Made by a program: the position numbers and the translations under genes
The notes under the pieces: generated by a model
The model's database searches: none
Seen by the model: only the letters and a program-made list of their open reading frames with translations
What the model was told of the DNA's origin: nothing
Shown: positions 34,502 to 46,500 of the stretch, one piece after another
How the letters are laid out: each line of letters opens with the position of its first letter
Position numbering within the stretch: position 1 is the stretch's first letter
Assembly: GCA_029449245.1 (NCBI GenBank)
Contig: JANATF010000024.1
Span: forward strand, 1 to 64,000
Origin: Mortierella alpina
Lineage: Eukaryota; Mortierellomycota; Mortierellomycetes; Mortierellales; Mortierellaceae
DNA length: 64,000 nucleotides
Reading direction: 5' to 3'

Positions 34502-37500
34502 GCTTGCGAGAGAGAGCGTGTGTAACTGTGAGATGGAGTGAGCTGCGGCGGGTGGATGTGGGGACGTGTGTGTGGTACGGGTCTAGCTGCAAGGCGATTG
34601 CGATGATGTGTGCTTCAGTGGATTGGATGGGGGGATGAGACGGATGAGATGGAGAGAGGAAGGGGAAAGGGGATCGCAAGGAGGTGATGTGCATTCAAGG
34701 AAAAAAAAAGGAGTTTGAGAGCCAAGTGGTGCAATGCAGGTGAGGGTGGTGGGTCGAGCCAAGGGACACAACAGCCCCTTAAAAAGGGTTCAACGCGTCC
34801 TCAGCAACCTCGCAGCTGAGCACATGCGAAAAACACCGTGCTCGAGACACGATGCGTATGGCTGGTTAAAAGTCGCACCAGACGCCCAGGGTAGTGCATC
34901 CCATGGCCATGACATTCAACACTCTTGCGACAGCCAGGGTGAGGTGGTACGGAGGTTCGGTCGACTGCTGGTTCGTCTGCTGCAGGCAACTTTTAGGAAT
35001 GCTCAAGATCCTTATCAGGTCATCAGCAACAAGAAGTCCAAAAACGAATTCAGTATTGAAAGAAAGGAGAGGAGGGTGGATGCACCGAGAGTGTGAGGCA
35101 TTCCAAGTGGTCAAGAAGGAAGAGAGAAAAGAGAAAAAGTTGTGTGGAAGCAATTCTCCGAAGCTTGGACATGCTTACCTTTCGCACTCCCTGTGTAACC
35201 GCCAAAGAGCATTGGAGAAGCATAATTGCTGACCCAGCATGCTCGCATGGCGAGAACTAGGGCGAGGGAGCTGAAAGAGGTTATGTGAAAGGCGCTATCT
35301 AGTGAATGGTAGATGCATGTTGGTCCACGCATGCATGGCTAAAGCGACAGAACATGCTGCGAGTGCCCATGTTGGAAACACTCCCTTACAGCGTGCTCGT
35401 GTGCTAACCTTTCTGAATGCAGCACAACGGGACAACGCAAGGCAGAGGTCAATTCCAACTTTTCGCCAATCCATAGCGTACTTTGCAGTCATCAATCAGA
35501 CGGCACGTTGCTATTGTCTGACCGGTAGCAAGGCCAAGGTGTGTGCCAGGATAAGGTTCGCTTCACCAAGCAAACGTGGCGATTGCCATGCCCCAACAAC
35601 AAACGCTCATTTTTCAACTCGCCCTCGCCTATCACATCGCTGCGAGAATTTCTCCAGCTTCCCTGGAGGCCTAAAAAATACAAATAAGGCGGGCAACATC
35701 ACGCCCTCAAAAAAGCGTGATGAAAGCCAATGTTAAAGTCGAAATCTTCGCAGCGCATCGAAGTTTCCTTGTCCTCTAACCAGTGGTGTTTTCTTCCAAG
35801 TACTTTTTGGAAACAGCACATCACATACGCCCATTATTTTCAGCTCTCTCGGCGCAGCCTTCCGCCTTGAACCCCCCAACACTACTTCTGTGGTATCTTT
35901 CTAAACCTTCGATGAAAATTATGAAAGAGCAATAGTTGTAAGAGTCGCTGCATCCACATATGCATGGCCGACGTGGGTGATCCTTCCTCCTTTCTTCTGC
36001 TCATGACTAAAGAATTAGATAGGCGAGAGCACTGAATGAAAAAAAAAATGATGTGGGGTAATTGTACAATGGCTTCACTCAAATATCTCATCTATAACAT
36101 AAGAGCGGGCCGTATAAATTTCTCTTATGATTTTTGCATGTAGTTTCTGCAGGCTCGCTAGAAATTTCTTCACATTATGGAGGTCTGCTGCATGCCTCTT
36201 AAAGATTTGAGTTGGGCCAATGGGTGCCTATTTATCTACGCTGGCTATATAGGCGCGATGAGGGCTGGGAGGTCTAAGGGGTTCCAGAGAGTGGTGGCCA
36301 GCGAGTGGTGGCCAGCGAGCCAGGATTAGCCCTGTGGAAACGGTTTGAGGTTTTTTACAGCAACAAGGTTCTTGGCACAATGGGCAAGGTGAGAAAGGTG
36401 GGCGAGGTGCAAAGATGAGGCGCAATGTTGTATGTACAACGCATGTGCAACCTTCCGTTGCATGGGTAGGCTCTGCAAAATGAATCGGGTTTACTCCCCA
36501 TGAGTGATATTGGGAACGTGGGCGCGGTTCCACACAACGCTTCTGACATTTCGCTAGTACGCTAGTATTATTTGTGTTACCATGCCATTGTGCTCTATCC
36601 CGCTGCCCTACATGCATAACGAAGACAGTCAGCTATCGGATGTAGTGCCGATCCTGGTTCCTGACATTGCACAAAACCTTAATCCATGGGAAAAACAAGC
36701 GCCCTCCAAAGACTTTTTGCACATAAGTTCCCGAGGGGACCCAGCTCTTACTGCAACTTTTTTGTTCATTTGTCTTCATACCAGAAAAAGTGAGAAAAAA
36801 TTACACAATCCACAGAGACCAACCCAACACAAACAGATATGATCCATACTGGCACTCAGGTGCGTGGATGTTAAAGTGTCCATTTCAGTGAACCGCCTAG
36901 CTTTTGGCCATAGACAACCAACCTTGGTTTCTTGTTTCAAACATAGAATACTGACTGCACCAGGGGAAATGCCTCCGAATATGGTTGCACAACTGCTCAT
37001 GATGACAGCGATTTGAATCACCCGGTATGAATTTAGCTGACGCTCTGCGAGGAAACCAGCATGTCTTTTGGTACCAAAAAAAAATGGGCAGAATTGCTAA
37101 TTCCGTGCTCCTTTTCACCTTCAGGCTGAGGCAGAACATCGGCTCGATAAGATGCTCGCTTCACCAGCACACTACCTCGATAGCGCAACAATGTCTGTCG
37201 ATGTCAGGTACGCTGCTTATCCGACTGCGACCTCGAGCTTTTAAAAAGCGTTTGAGATTTATTGTACCTCCTTGTCTGCGATGTAGCCCGCGGTCTTCAA
37301 GCCCCGAAAGCGACGTGACGCAAACACCTGGCGAGCGCCTGCATGTTCTCTCGCGCACACTCTCTGGTAATCACCAATATACTACGCGGTTCAATGAGTG
37401 TTCTCCACACTTGCCTCATAGTTTAGTATCTGGAGCACTGATCAGAGACTTGTGAACTCTCTCTCTTGAGCACCATAGTGGAGACCTTGTGTGATTCTAG

Positions 37501-37556
37501 AGGATCGGCTTTTTCGGTCCGAAGCAGTTTGAGCGAAAAAGGGGACCAGCGTACAT
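34502..37556. other. About 3 kb without a recognisable gene
   Basis: Lies between the phosducin-like gene and NRPS-2 and should include the 5' regions of both. Short open frames occur but none shows family motifs, and I see no transposase, tRNA or rRNA signature. It contains a small exact tandem repeat at 36291-36318. NRPS-2 regulation cannot be read from it. Confidence 0.6.
36291..36318. repeat. 14-bp exact tandem repeat, two copies
   Basis: GTGGTGGCCAGCGA occurs twice head to tail, and a partial third match follows. It sits about 1.2 kb upstream of the NRPS-2 start in otherwise unremarkable sequence. Role unknown. Confidence 0.85.
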
Positions 37557-40500
37557 ATGCTCAGTCCTTCCCAACAAAAGACAACAGCCAGGTATGTAGC
37601 ACTGTTATGCCATGAAGTTTTTTAGATGCTTCCTTATGCGTCCATGTGTTATACTTACAGGAATTCTGTCGCGTACGTTCGTAGTACGCAAGCCAGACGA
37701 TCCACCGCCTGTTCGAAGAGCAAGCCAAGCGCATCCCGTACGCCGTCGCACTAGTTCATGAAGACCAAGAGTTGACATACAGAGATCTGAACTCTCGATC
37801 CAATGCCCTTGCCCAAAAGCTCATCCAGCTGGGTGTTCGACCAGACACATGCGTGGGTCTCTGCATAAACCGCTCAAGCGACATGATCATCGGGATGCTG
37901 GCAATCATGAAAGCTGGAGGTGCCTACGTTCCCCTCGATCCCTCTTATCCAAGCGAGCGTCTGAAAAGCATCCTTGCCGATGCTACGCCATTCATTCTGG
38001 TCGCTGATGGAACCGGTCGCGCGGCTCTTAATGATGAAATGATGCGTTCTCTAACCCTCGTCGACTCAAGCCCAGATCTGCTTCAGGCAGTCCCAGACCC
38101 TTGCCTAGAGGAGCTAACGTCGCGGAATCTTGCTTACGTAATCTACACCTCTGGATCGACAGGCAAGCCCAAGGGTGTGATGGTCGAGCATCGAGGCGTG
38201 GCAAGTTTGGTTCAGTATCACAGCGAGCTCATTGGTGTCCATGACGGCAGTCGGATGTTGCAGTTCGCCTCTATCAGCTTTGATTTCAGTGTCTGGGAGA
38301 TCTTTTTGACCCTATGCTCTGGCGCCACCCTGGTCCTTGCCCCGAGCAGTATCCGCATGGACCGTGATCTACTCTGGAACTACATGATGCAGCATTCGAT
38401 CACACATGCCACATTCACGCCCTCATTCCTGCAGGATGGAAAAGGACTGCCAAGATCGATAAACCCACTGACATTAACATTGGGAGGCGAGGCATTAGGA
38501 CCGACGCTACTTCAGAACCTGATCCGCCAGGGTATCACAGTTTTCAACGACTATGGACCAACAGAGGCCTCTATTAGTGCTGCTACATGGAAGTGCCCAA
38601 TCGATTTCGAGGGCGATGTAGTGCCTATCGGACGTTCTGTCAGGAATACTCAGCTCTATGTGCTGGATGATCACCAGCAGCCGGTGCTACTTGGAGCTGT
38701 GGGCGAGCTTTACATTAGCGGCTTGGGACTCGCCCGCGGATATCTTAACAAGCCAGAGCAGACTGCAGAACGGTTCATCAAGGATCCTTTCAGCAGTGAC
38801 GAGGGCGCGCGGATGTATAGGACAGGGGATCTAGTGCGGTACCTCCGTGATGGCAATCTCGCATACCTGGGCCGCACGGATCATCAAGTCAAGATTCGAG
38901 GATTTCGTATTGAGCTTGGAGAAATCGAGGCTGCTTTGACAGAGCACAACTGGGTGTCCGAGGCAGCTGTGTTGGCACTTGGCTCCGACAATGACAGGCA
39001 TCTTGTGGCATACGTTGTATCTGATCCACAGGATCAGCTCCCTTTTCGTCTTCGAGCACACCTTGTTGACAAGTTGCCTCATTATATGGTCCCAGCAGCC
39101 TACGTGCGACTGGACACCATGCCTCGCACGGCCAATGAGAAGCTTGACCGCAAGGCTCTTCCTGTGCCCGACGAGGACTCTTACGCGCGAGAGGCATTTG
39201 AGAGCCCTCAAGGTGAGGTCGAGATCAAGCTGGCTGGAATCTGGACAGTATTACTTCAGATGAAGCGCATCGGCCGCCACGACAACTTTTTCGCGCTTGG
39301 AGGACACTCGCTTCTTGCAGCAAAAATGTTGGATCACTTGCGGCGCATCGGACTCTCTGTCTCTGTGCGGGCACTCTTCGAATTCCCAACACTGAGTGCA
39401 CTAGCAAAATCAGTTAAACGCTACCAAGCGGAAGCCATTCCTCCGAACCTGATCATGCTGGAATCAGGTGATCTCACGCCAGCGATGCTGCCATTGATCG
39501 ACTTGGACCAAAGTGATATCGACCACATTGTGCAGCGTATTCCGGGAGGAGTGAGCAATATCCAGGATATTTATCCCTTGACACCTTTGCAGGACGGCAT
39601 CTTATTCCACCACTTACTCGCCACTACAGGAGACCCTTACTTGCTCACAGCGACCATTGCATTCGAGACCAGGCTACTGCTTGACCGCTATCTGGCTGCT
39701 TTCCAGACAGTGGTAGATCGACATGATATTCTTCGGACAGCTTTTTTCTGGAAAGACATTTCAACCTCGGCCCAAGTGGTGTGCCGCCATGCCCCTTTGA
39801 CTATCCAGGAGCTCTCTATAGATCCGGCGGATGGACCTCTCCTCGAGCAACTCGACCAGCGCTTCAATCCTAAACACTACAACATCGACCTGAGTCAAGC
39901 ACCGCTGCTTCGTTTCATCGTAGCCCAGGACACGGATGGCAGGTGGATGCTAGTCCAGCTGATCCACCACCTTATTGGAGACCATACAGCAGAGGAGGAG
40001 ATACATGCCGAGATCAGGCTTATACTGGACGGTGAGGGTCATTCGCTTCCAGTGCCTCTGCACTTTCGTGACCATATCGCGCGGACACGCTTAAAGTCAA
40101 GCCCAGAGGACCACGAGGGGTTCTTCCAAGAGATGCTGAGAGATGTAGACGAGCCCACGCTTCCCTTTGGCCTGATTTCTGTGTCTGATGGTGGCGCTGA
40201 GGTCGAGGAGTCATACCAGATTGTCCCGCAAGCGCTGAACGATCGCCTCCGAGCCCTCGCCAAACGTTTGCAGGTCAGCCTGGCCGCAATCTGTCATGTC
40301 GCCTGGGCACAAGTTCTCGCACGCACCAGTGGACGGGAGCATGTGGTGTTTGGAACTGTGCTTTTTGGACGGCTGCAAGGCGGAGATGGTTTGGGTCATG
40401 CACTAGGATTATCCATGAACACGCTTCCCATCCGGTGTGACATTGGGAACTGCTGCGCCTTTGAAAGTGTCCAGGACATGCATCTCCGCTTGACAGCCCT

Positions 40501-43500
40501 TCTGGAGCACGAACATGCCTCACTGGCCTTGGCCCAGCGCTGCAGTGGTGTCGCAACAGGGAAGCCCCTTTTTAGTGGATTGTTGAATTTCCGCCACTCT
40601 ACACCACTATCGACCGACGGCACCAGTACTGCCGATGGCGGGCTCATCAGTCAGGAGGGCTGGTTTGAATATCCCGGCCTGAAGTTTCTTCGCAGTCAGG
40701 AGCGCACCAACTACCCATTCGGCTTATCAGTGGAGGATTATGGCGTCGCGCTCGGATTGACAGCGCAAACCGTTCAGCCGCATAACCCTGGCCGAGTATG
40801 TGCCTACATGCAGGAGGCTCTTGATAATCTGGCAAGTGCACTGGAGTACGATTCAAAGATTCCAGTCGCCCAGTTGAATATTCTTCCGACCGAGGAGCGC
40901 ACTTTATTGCTCGACACATGGAATAACACTGCAGAGGATTACCCCGACCGCTTGTGCCTTCACCAACTGTTTGAGCAGCAAGTCGAGCGCACCCCCGACA
41001 CCTTGGCTGTAGTATGCGCGGACAAGTCGTTGACATACCGAGAGCTCAACACACGTTCAAATGGTCTAGCCCATCGTCTCATCGAACTTGGGGTCCGGCC
41101 AGACGATATTGTTGCAATTTGTGTCAAACGGTCTGTGGATATGATTGTCGGAGTGCTAGCCATCTTGAAGGCTGGAGGCGCCTACCTACCACTCGATCCG
41201 TTCTTTGCAAGCGACCGCCTCAAGGACATCATGAGCGATACAGCACCCAGCATTCTACTTGCAGACGAGGCAGGTAGAGCTGCACTCGGAGTATCAGCTG
41301 TCTCTGATGTCGTTGTTGTGGATCCCACGTCGTGTACAACTGAGCTCGACAGAACTCCTCAGGTTGCTGGCCTTTCTTCCCAGAGCCTGGCCTATGTCAT
41401 TTACACTTCAGGAACCACAGGAAAGCCGAAGGGAGTCATGATCGAGCACCAGGGCGTCGTCAATCTTGTCGTATCTCAACAGCAACTCCTCAATATCCAA
41501 CCGTCCAGTCGCATGACCCAGTTCCTATCGATCAGCTTCGACCCGAGTGTCTTGGAGATCTTTGCTACGCTGTCATTCGGAGGAGTTCTCCATGTTCTAC
41601 AGGAGAACGTCCGTCGTGACTTCCGCCAATTATGGGCCTATCTGCATCAAAACCAGATTACGCATGCCATGTTCACTCCAGCCGTGATTCAGGATTGCGA
41701 AGGACTGCCACCCTTGGAATCAATGTCGACATTGGTCATCGGAGGTGAAGCACTCTCAGGTGCTCTTGTGCGGAAGGTTGGCGACCTGGTGCCTAATGCG
41801 GCTGTTATCAACGAATATGGACCAACGGAGGCCTCGATTGCGGCACTGTCCTGGACATATGTTGAGGACGGTCTGATTGATGAAGACATTGTCCCAATCG
41901 GTCGCCCACTGTCCGGGAAGCGGGTTTATATCTTGGATGATAATGGTGTTCCTCTTCCTTTGGGAGTCGCTGGAGAGCTCTATCTTGGAGGAGTCGGCGT
42001 CGCTAGAGGGTATCTGAACAAACCTGATCTCACGTCTGAGAAGTTCGTTCTGGATCCCTTTTCACAAGAGCCTGGTGCGAGGATGTACAAGACCGGAGAC
42101 ATGGCAAAATACCACACTGATGGTCGTGTCATCTGTCTGGGACGAAACGACGACCAGATTAAGATTAGAGGCTTCAGGGTGGAACTCGGCGAGATTGAGG
42201 CACGGCTAGTTGAGCACCCACAGGTGTCAGAGGCGGCAGTTGTGCCTCTGGGCAAAGGAGACAATATGCGACTGATTGCATATGTCATTGCTCAGAATGA
42301 GGATGCGATAGACCAGCACGGTGACAAGAGTCGGTGTAAGTGGCTACAGATGTTGCTTACTTTATACAATTGAGCAGGAAGCAGGGTGCTAACATTATTC
42401 TACGACATTTCCTGAACTACACAGCAGCAGCAACATCGGAGCTGGTCGTGTCCCTTCGATCTTACCTTCTCACGAAGTTACCAGACTACATGGTGCCATC
42501 GGCGTTCGTGAGGCTCAGGTCCTTCCCCGTGACAACCAATGGCAAGCTCGATCGGCGAGCACTGCCTGCTCCTAGCGAGGATGACTATGCCCGCGAAACG
42601 TACGAGCCCCCACAAGGAAAGGTTGAAATTGCACTAGCGGCCATGTGGTCAGAGTTGCTGCAGGTGAACCGAGTGAGTCGTCATGACAGCTTTTTTGCAC
42701 TTGGAGGCCACTCATTGCTTGCAGTGCGCCTGGTCAACCGTGTCAGTGCATTAGGGGCGAGTATCGCGATCTCCGCCCTGTTTGCTGCGCCAAGCCTTGC
42801 TGCTTTCTCATCTCGTGTTGAAGAGCAATTGGTGCGAGAGGAGTTCTCCGTGTTAGCTGTCACTCCTGTCTCGAGGGACAACGACTTGCCCCTCTCGTTT
42901 GCCCAGCAACGCCTGTGGTTCCTCGCTCAGCTGGGTGGTGTGAGTGACACCTACCACATGCCGCTGGCACTGCGCTTGCGGGGCCAAGTGAATCAAATGG
43001 CACTAGAGTACTCGCTGAGCGAACTGTGCAATCGCCACGAGGCACTGCGATCTGTTTTCGTCACCGTCAATGGCCAAGCGCACGTCAAGATCCTTCCTCC
43101 AGGAGGTATGTACCAAACCAGGCTGCACTAATTTGTACCTCACTGAAGAATGCAGGGCCTGCTAACGCTCTAAACTCCCACACCCATTTTATCTCAGGAC
43201 TATCGATGCATAAGGTTGATCTGCGCAGCGTTGCAGATAAACAAATTCAACTGAGGCAGTTGATGGACAAGGACACGCATGCATCATTCGACCTGGAGCA
43301 AGGACCGCTTGTCCGTGCTTCGCTGATCCAGACCCAGAACGACGATTGCGTGCTTCTCATAACACAACATCACATCGTGTCCGACGGATGGTCGGTTGGA
43401 ATCATGCTGCGAGAGCTGAGCCAGCTCTACACCGCTTACTGCAACGGAAAGTCCAGCCCATTGCCACCTCTTAGAATTCAGTACCCAGATTACGCAGCAT

Positions 43501-46500
43501 GGCAGCGAACATGGCTCTCGGGCGATCAACTCAAGTCCCAGAGCGAGTACTGGCGCACCGCTCTTGCTGGCGCACCCGTCCTTCTCGATCTCCCTACAGA
43601 CCATCCTCGACCACCGCATCAGTCATTTAAGGGCGACCGTGTTAACATTGCATGGGATGCACAAATCACCCGTGCTGCGAAGCAACTCAGCCAAAAGCAT
43701 GGAGTGACCCTGTTCATGACAATCTTGTCCGCCTGGAGCGCTGTCCTCTCGCACTTGTCCGGCCAAGACGATATTGTCATTGGTACACCCAATGCCAACC
43801 GCAACCATCCAGAGATTGAGTCCCTGATCGGCTTCTTTGTAAACACACTTGCTCTCCGCATCGATCTCTCGGGTAAGCCGACTACTCAGGAGCTCTTGGA
43901 ACGTGTCCGACAAAGCACACTAGCCGCCCTCAATCATCAAGACTTGCCATTCGAACAGGTGGTCGAGGCTGTGCAGCCACCCCGCAAGATGGACCACACA
44001 CCTCTCTTCCAAGTCATGTTTGCCTGGCAGAACAACGAAGACGACGCTTTGGACCTTCCGGGTCTTCAAGTCACCTCATGCGACTTGGACTACGATGCTG
44101 CCAAATTTGACCTTACTCTCTCGCTTTGGGAAGAGGAGAGTGGCATTGGCGGAAACCTAGAGTACTCGACAGCACTCTTTGATCGGACGACAATCGAGAG
44201 TCATGTCGGATATGTGCACGCGATGCTGCTTGCCATGACCGCACATGAGGAGCTACCCGTCGCTGCCGCCGAAATCCTGTCCCTGGATGAGAGCACTCTT
44301 CTGCTCAAAACCTTGAACGTCACCGCGGAGAATAGCTCTGAGAGGTGTTGTCTCCATCAACAATTTGAGCAGCGAGTCGAGAGCGCGCCAGATGCCATCG
44401 CTGTCGTGCACGAAGACCAGTCGCTGACATACAGTGAGCTGAATGCGCGCGCTAATCGCTTGGCACATCATCTCATCCATCTCGGGGTCAAGCCTGATTC
44501 GCTCGTGGCCATTTGCGTCGACCGCTCGCTACCCATGCTCGTCGGAGTTTTGGCTATCCTCAAGGCTGGCGGTGCCTATGTACCCCTGGATCCGGTTCAT
44601 GCAAGCTCGCGACTCTTGGACATCCTTGACGATGTGAAATCATCTATCGTTCTGGTTGATGCACGCGGAGTTAAGGCTCTTCAAGGATCCGACCTATCAC
44701 ACATGAAGGTAGTCGACCTGCGCGATCCCTTATCTGGCCCTGCACACAATCCTCGTGTCGTAGGACTATCGCCAAACCACCTTGCCTATGTCATCTATAC
44801 CTCTGGATCCACCGGCAAGCCCAAGGGAGTCATGGTTGAGCATCACCAGGTTGCTCGCTTGTTCATAGCCACATCCATTTGGTTCGATATCTCAGAGCAA
44901 GATACTTGGTGTCTCCTGCACTCATTCGCGTTTGATTTCTCAGTGTGGGAGATCTGGGGTGCATTCCTCTATGGCGGAAAGCTGGTCGTGGTCTCACAAG
45001 ATATCGCGCGGTCACCTCAGGAGCTGTACCGGACGATATGCGAGGAAGCCGTGACAGTCCTTAACATGACTCCGAGCGCCTTCAAGCAACTGATTGATAT
45101 CCACTCCGGGGAGCAGCTTGACGACAGCCTCCGCTACGTGGTCTTTGGTGGAGAGGCGCTTGCACCTGCCATCCTAAAGCCCTGGTTCCACACACACGCT
45201 CCGGACCGCCCCAAGGTCGTGAACATGTACGGCATCACGGAGACCACAGTGCATGCCACCTATAGACTGATGTCACCAGAGGATTGCTCTCAGACGACGA
45301 GCCCCATTGGGGTACGCATCCCTGACCTGCGGACATACGTGTTGAACGGCTGTGGGCGACCTGTTCCCCTTGGTGTCATAGGAGAGCTGTTTGTTGGAGG
45401 TGCTGGCGTTACCCGTGGATACCTAAACAGACCTGACCTCACATCAGACCGCTTCCTCCCCGATCCGTTTGTTGATGGACAGGAGGGGCGGATGTACAAG
45501 ACAGGCGACCTTGTCAAGCAACTTGCGGATGGCAGCCTGGTGTACATGGGCCGCAATGACCACCAAATCAAGATCCGCGGCTTCCGTATCGAACTCGGTG
45601 AGATTGAGGCACGTTTGACTGACCACCCTCGAGTCATTGAGGCTGTGGTCATTCCTCTAGGCGACGAAAGAAACAAGCGGCTTGTCGCATATGTTTCCAT
45701 CCATGAAGGCGAGGCGTCCGGGGAAAACTGCGATGATGCTGAATGTAAGTGGTCTGGTAATTTGACAATGCGTCGTTATTATGAGATTGAGAAGACTTTT
45801 TTACCATCCGCTAACATTCTGCTTTATGACACCTTATAGCATCGTTCGCAGAGCAGTTGGCCTCGACACTCCGCACACATCTATCCACGAGGTTGCCAGA
45901 TTACATGATCCCCTCCGCGTTCGTGCACATGGCTGTGTTTCCACTGACACCCAGTGGCAAACTCGACATGCGAGCACTTCCGGCGCCGAATGAAGATAAT
46001 GTCGCTCGTCAGGCATACGAGGCTCCCGAAGGAGAGGTCGAGACGGCAATCGCGTCCATCTGGTCGGAGCTGCTACATATTGAGCGAGTAAGCCGACACG
46101 ACGGATTCTTTGCTCTTGGAGGCCACTCTCTGTTGGCTATCCAGGTTATTTCAAAACTCCATCGCGTTGGCCATTCGGTATCAGTTCGCGCTCTTTTCGA
46201 GGCACCTACCCTCGCGGTGTTCGCTGCTTCCATCGGATACCATCACACCATTGTCATCCCTCCCAACGTCATTACCTCGAGCACCACTACCATAACTCCT
46301 GAGATACTCCCCCTCATTGATCTCACTCAGACGGATGTCGATCATATTGTTGAGCGCGTCCCCGGTGGATTATCCAACATCCAGGATATCTATGCACTCT
46401 CACCACTGCAGGACGGCATTCTCTTTCATCATCTAATGAACAAGAACGGAGACCCTTACCTCCTCTTCATCGCAAGGGCATTCGCTAACAGACCAGCGCT

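Noticed and set aside
34502-37556. Transposon, tRNA or CRISPR-like structure in the 3-kb gap
   Set aside because: No transposase motifs, long terminal or inverted repeats, cloverleaf signals or regularly spaced repeats were found; only a 14-bp tandem pair.
37661-37696. A 12-bp or 24-bp intron (GTACGT...TAG or ...CAG) removing the stop before NRPS-2 A1
   Set aside because: Far too short to be spliced; the 101-bp intron from 37592 to 37692 fits better, although its acceptor is weak.
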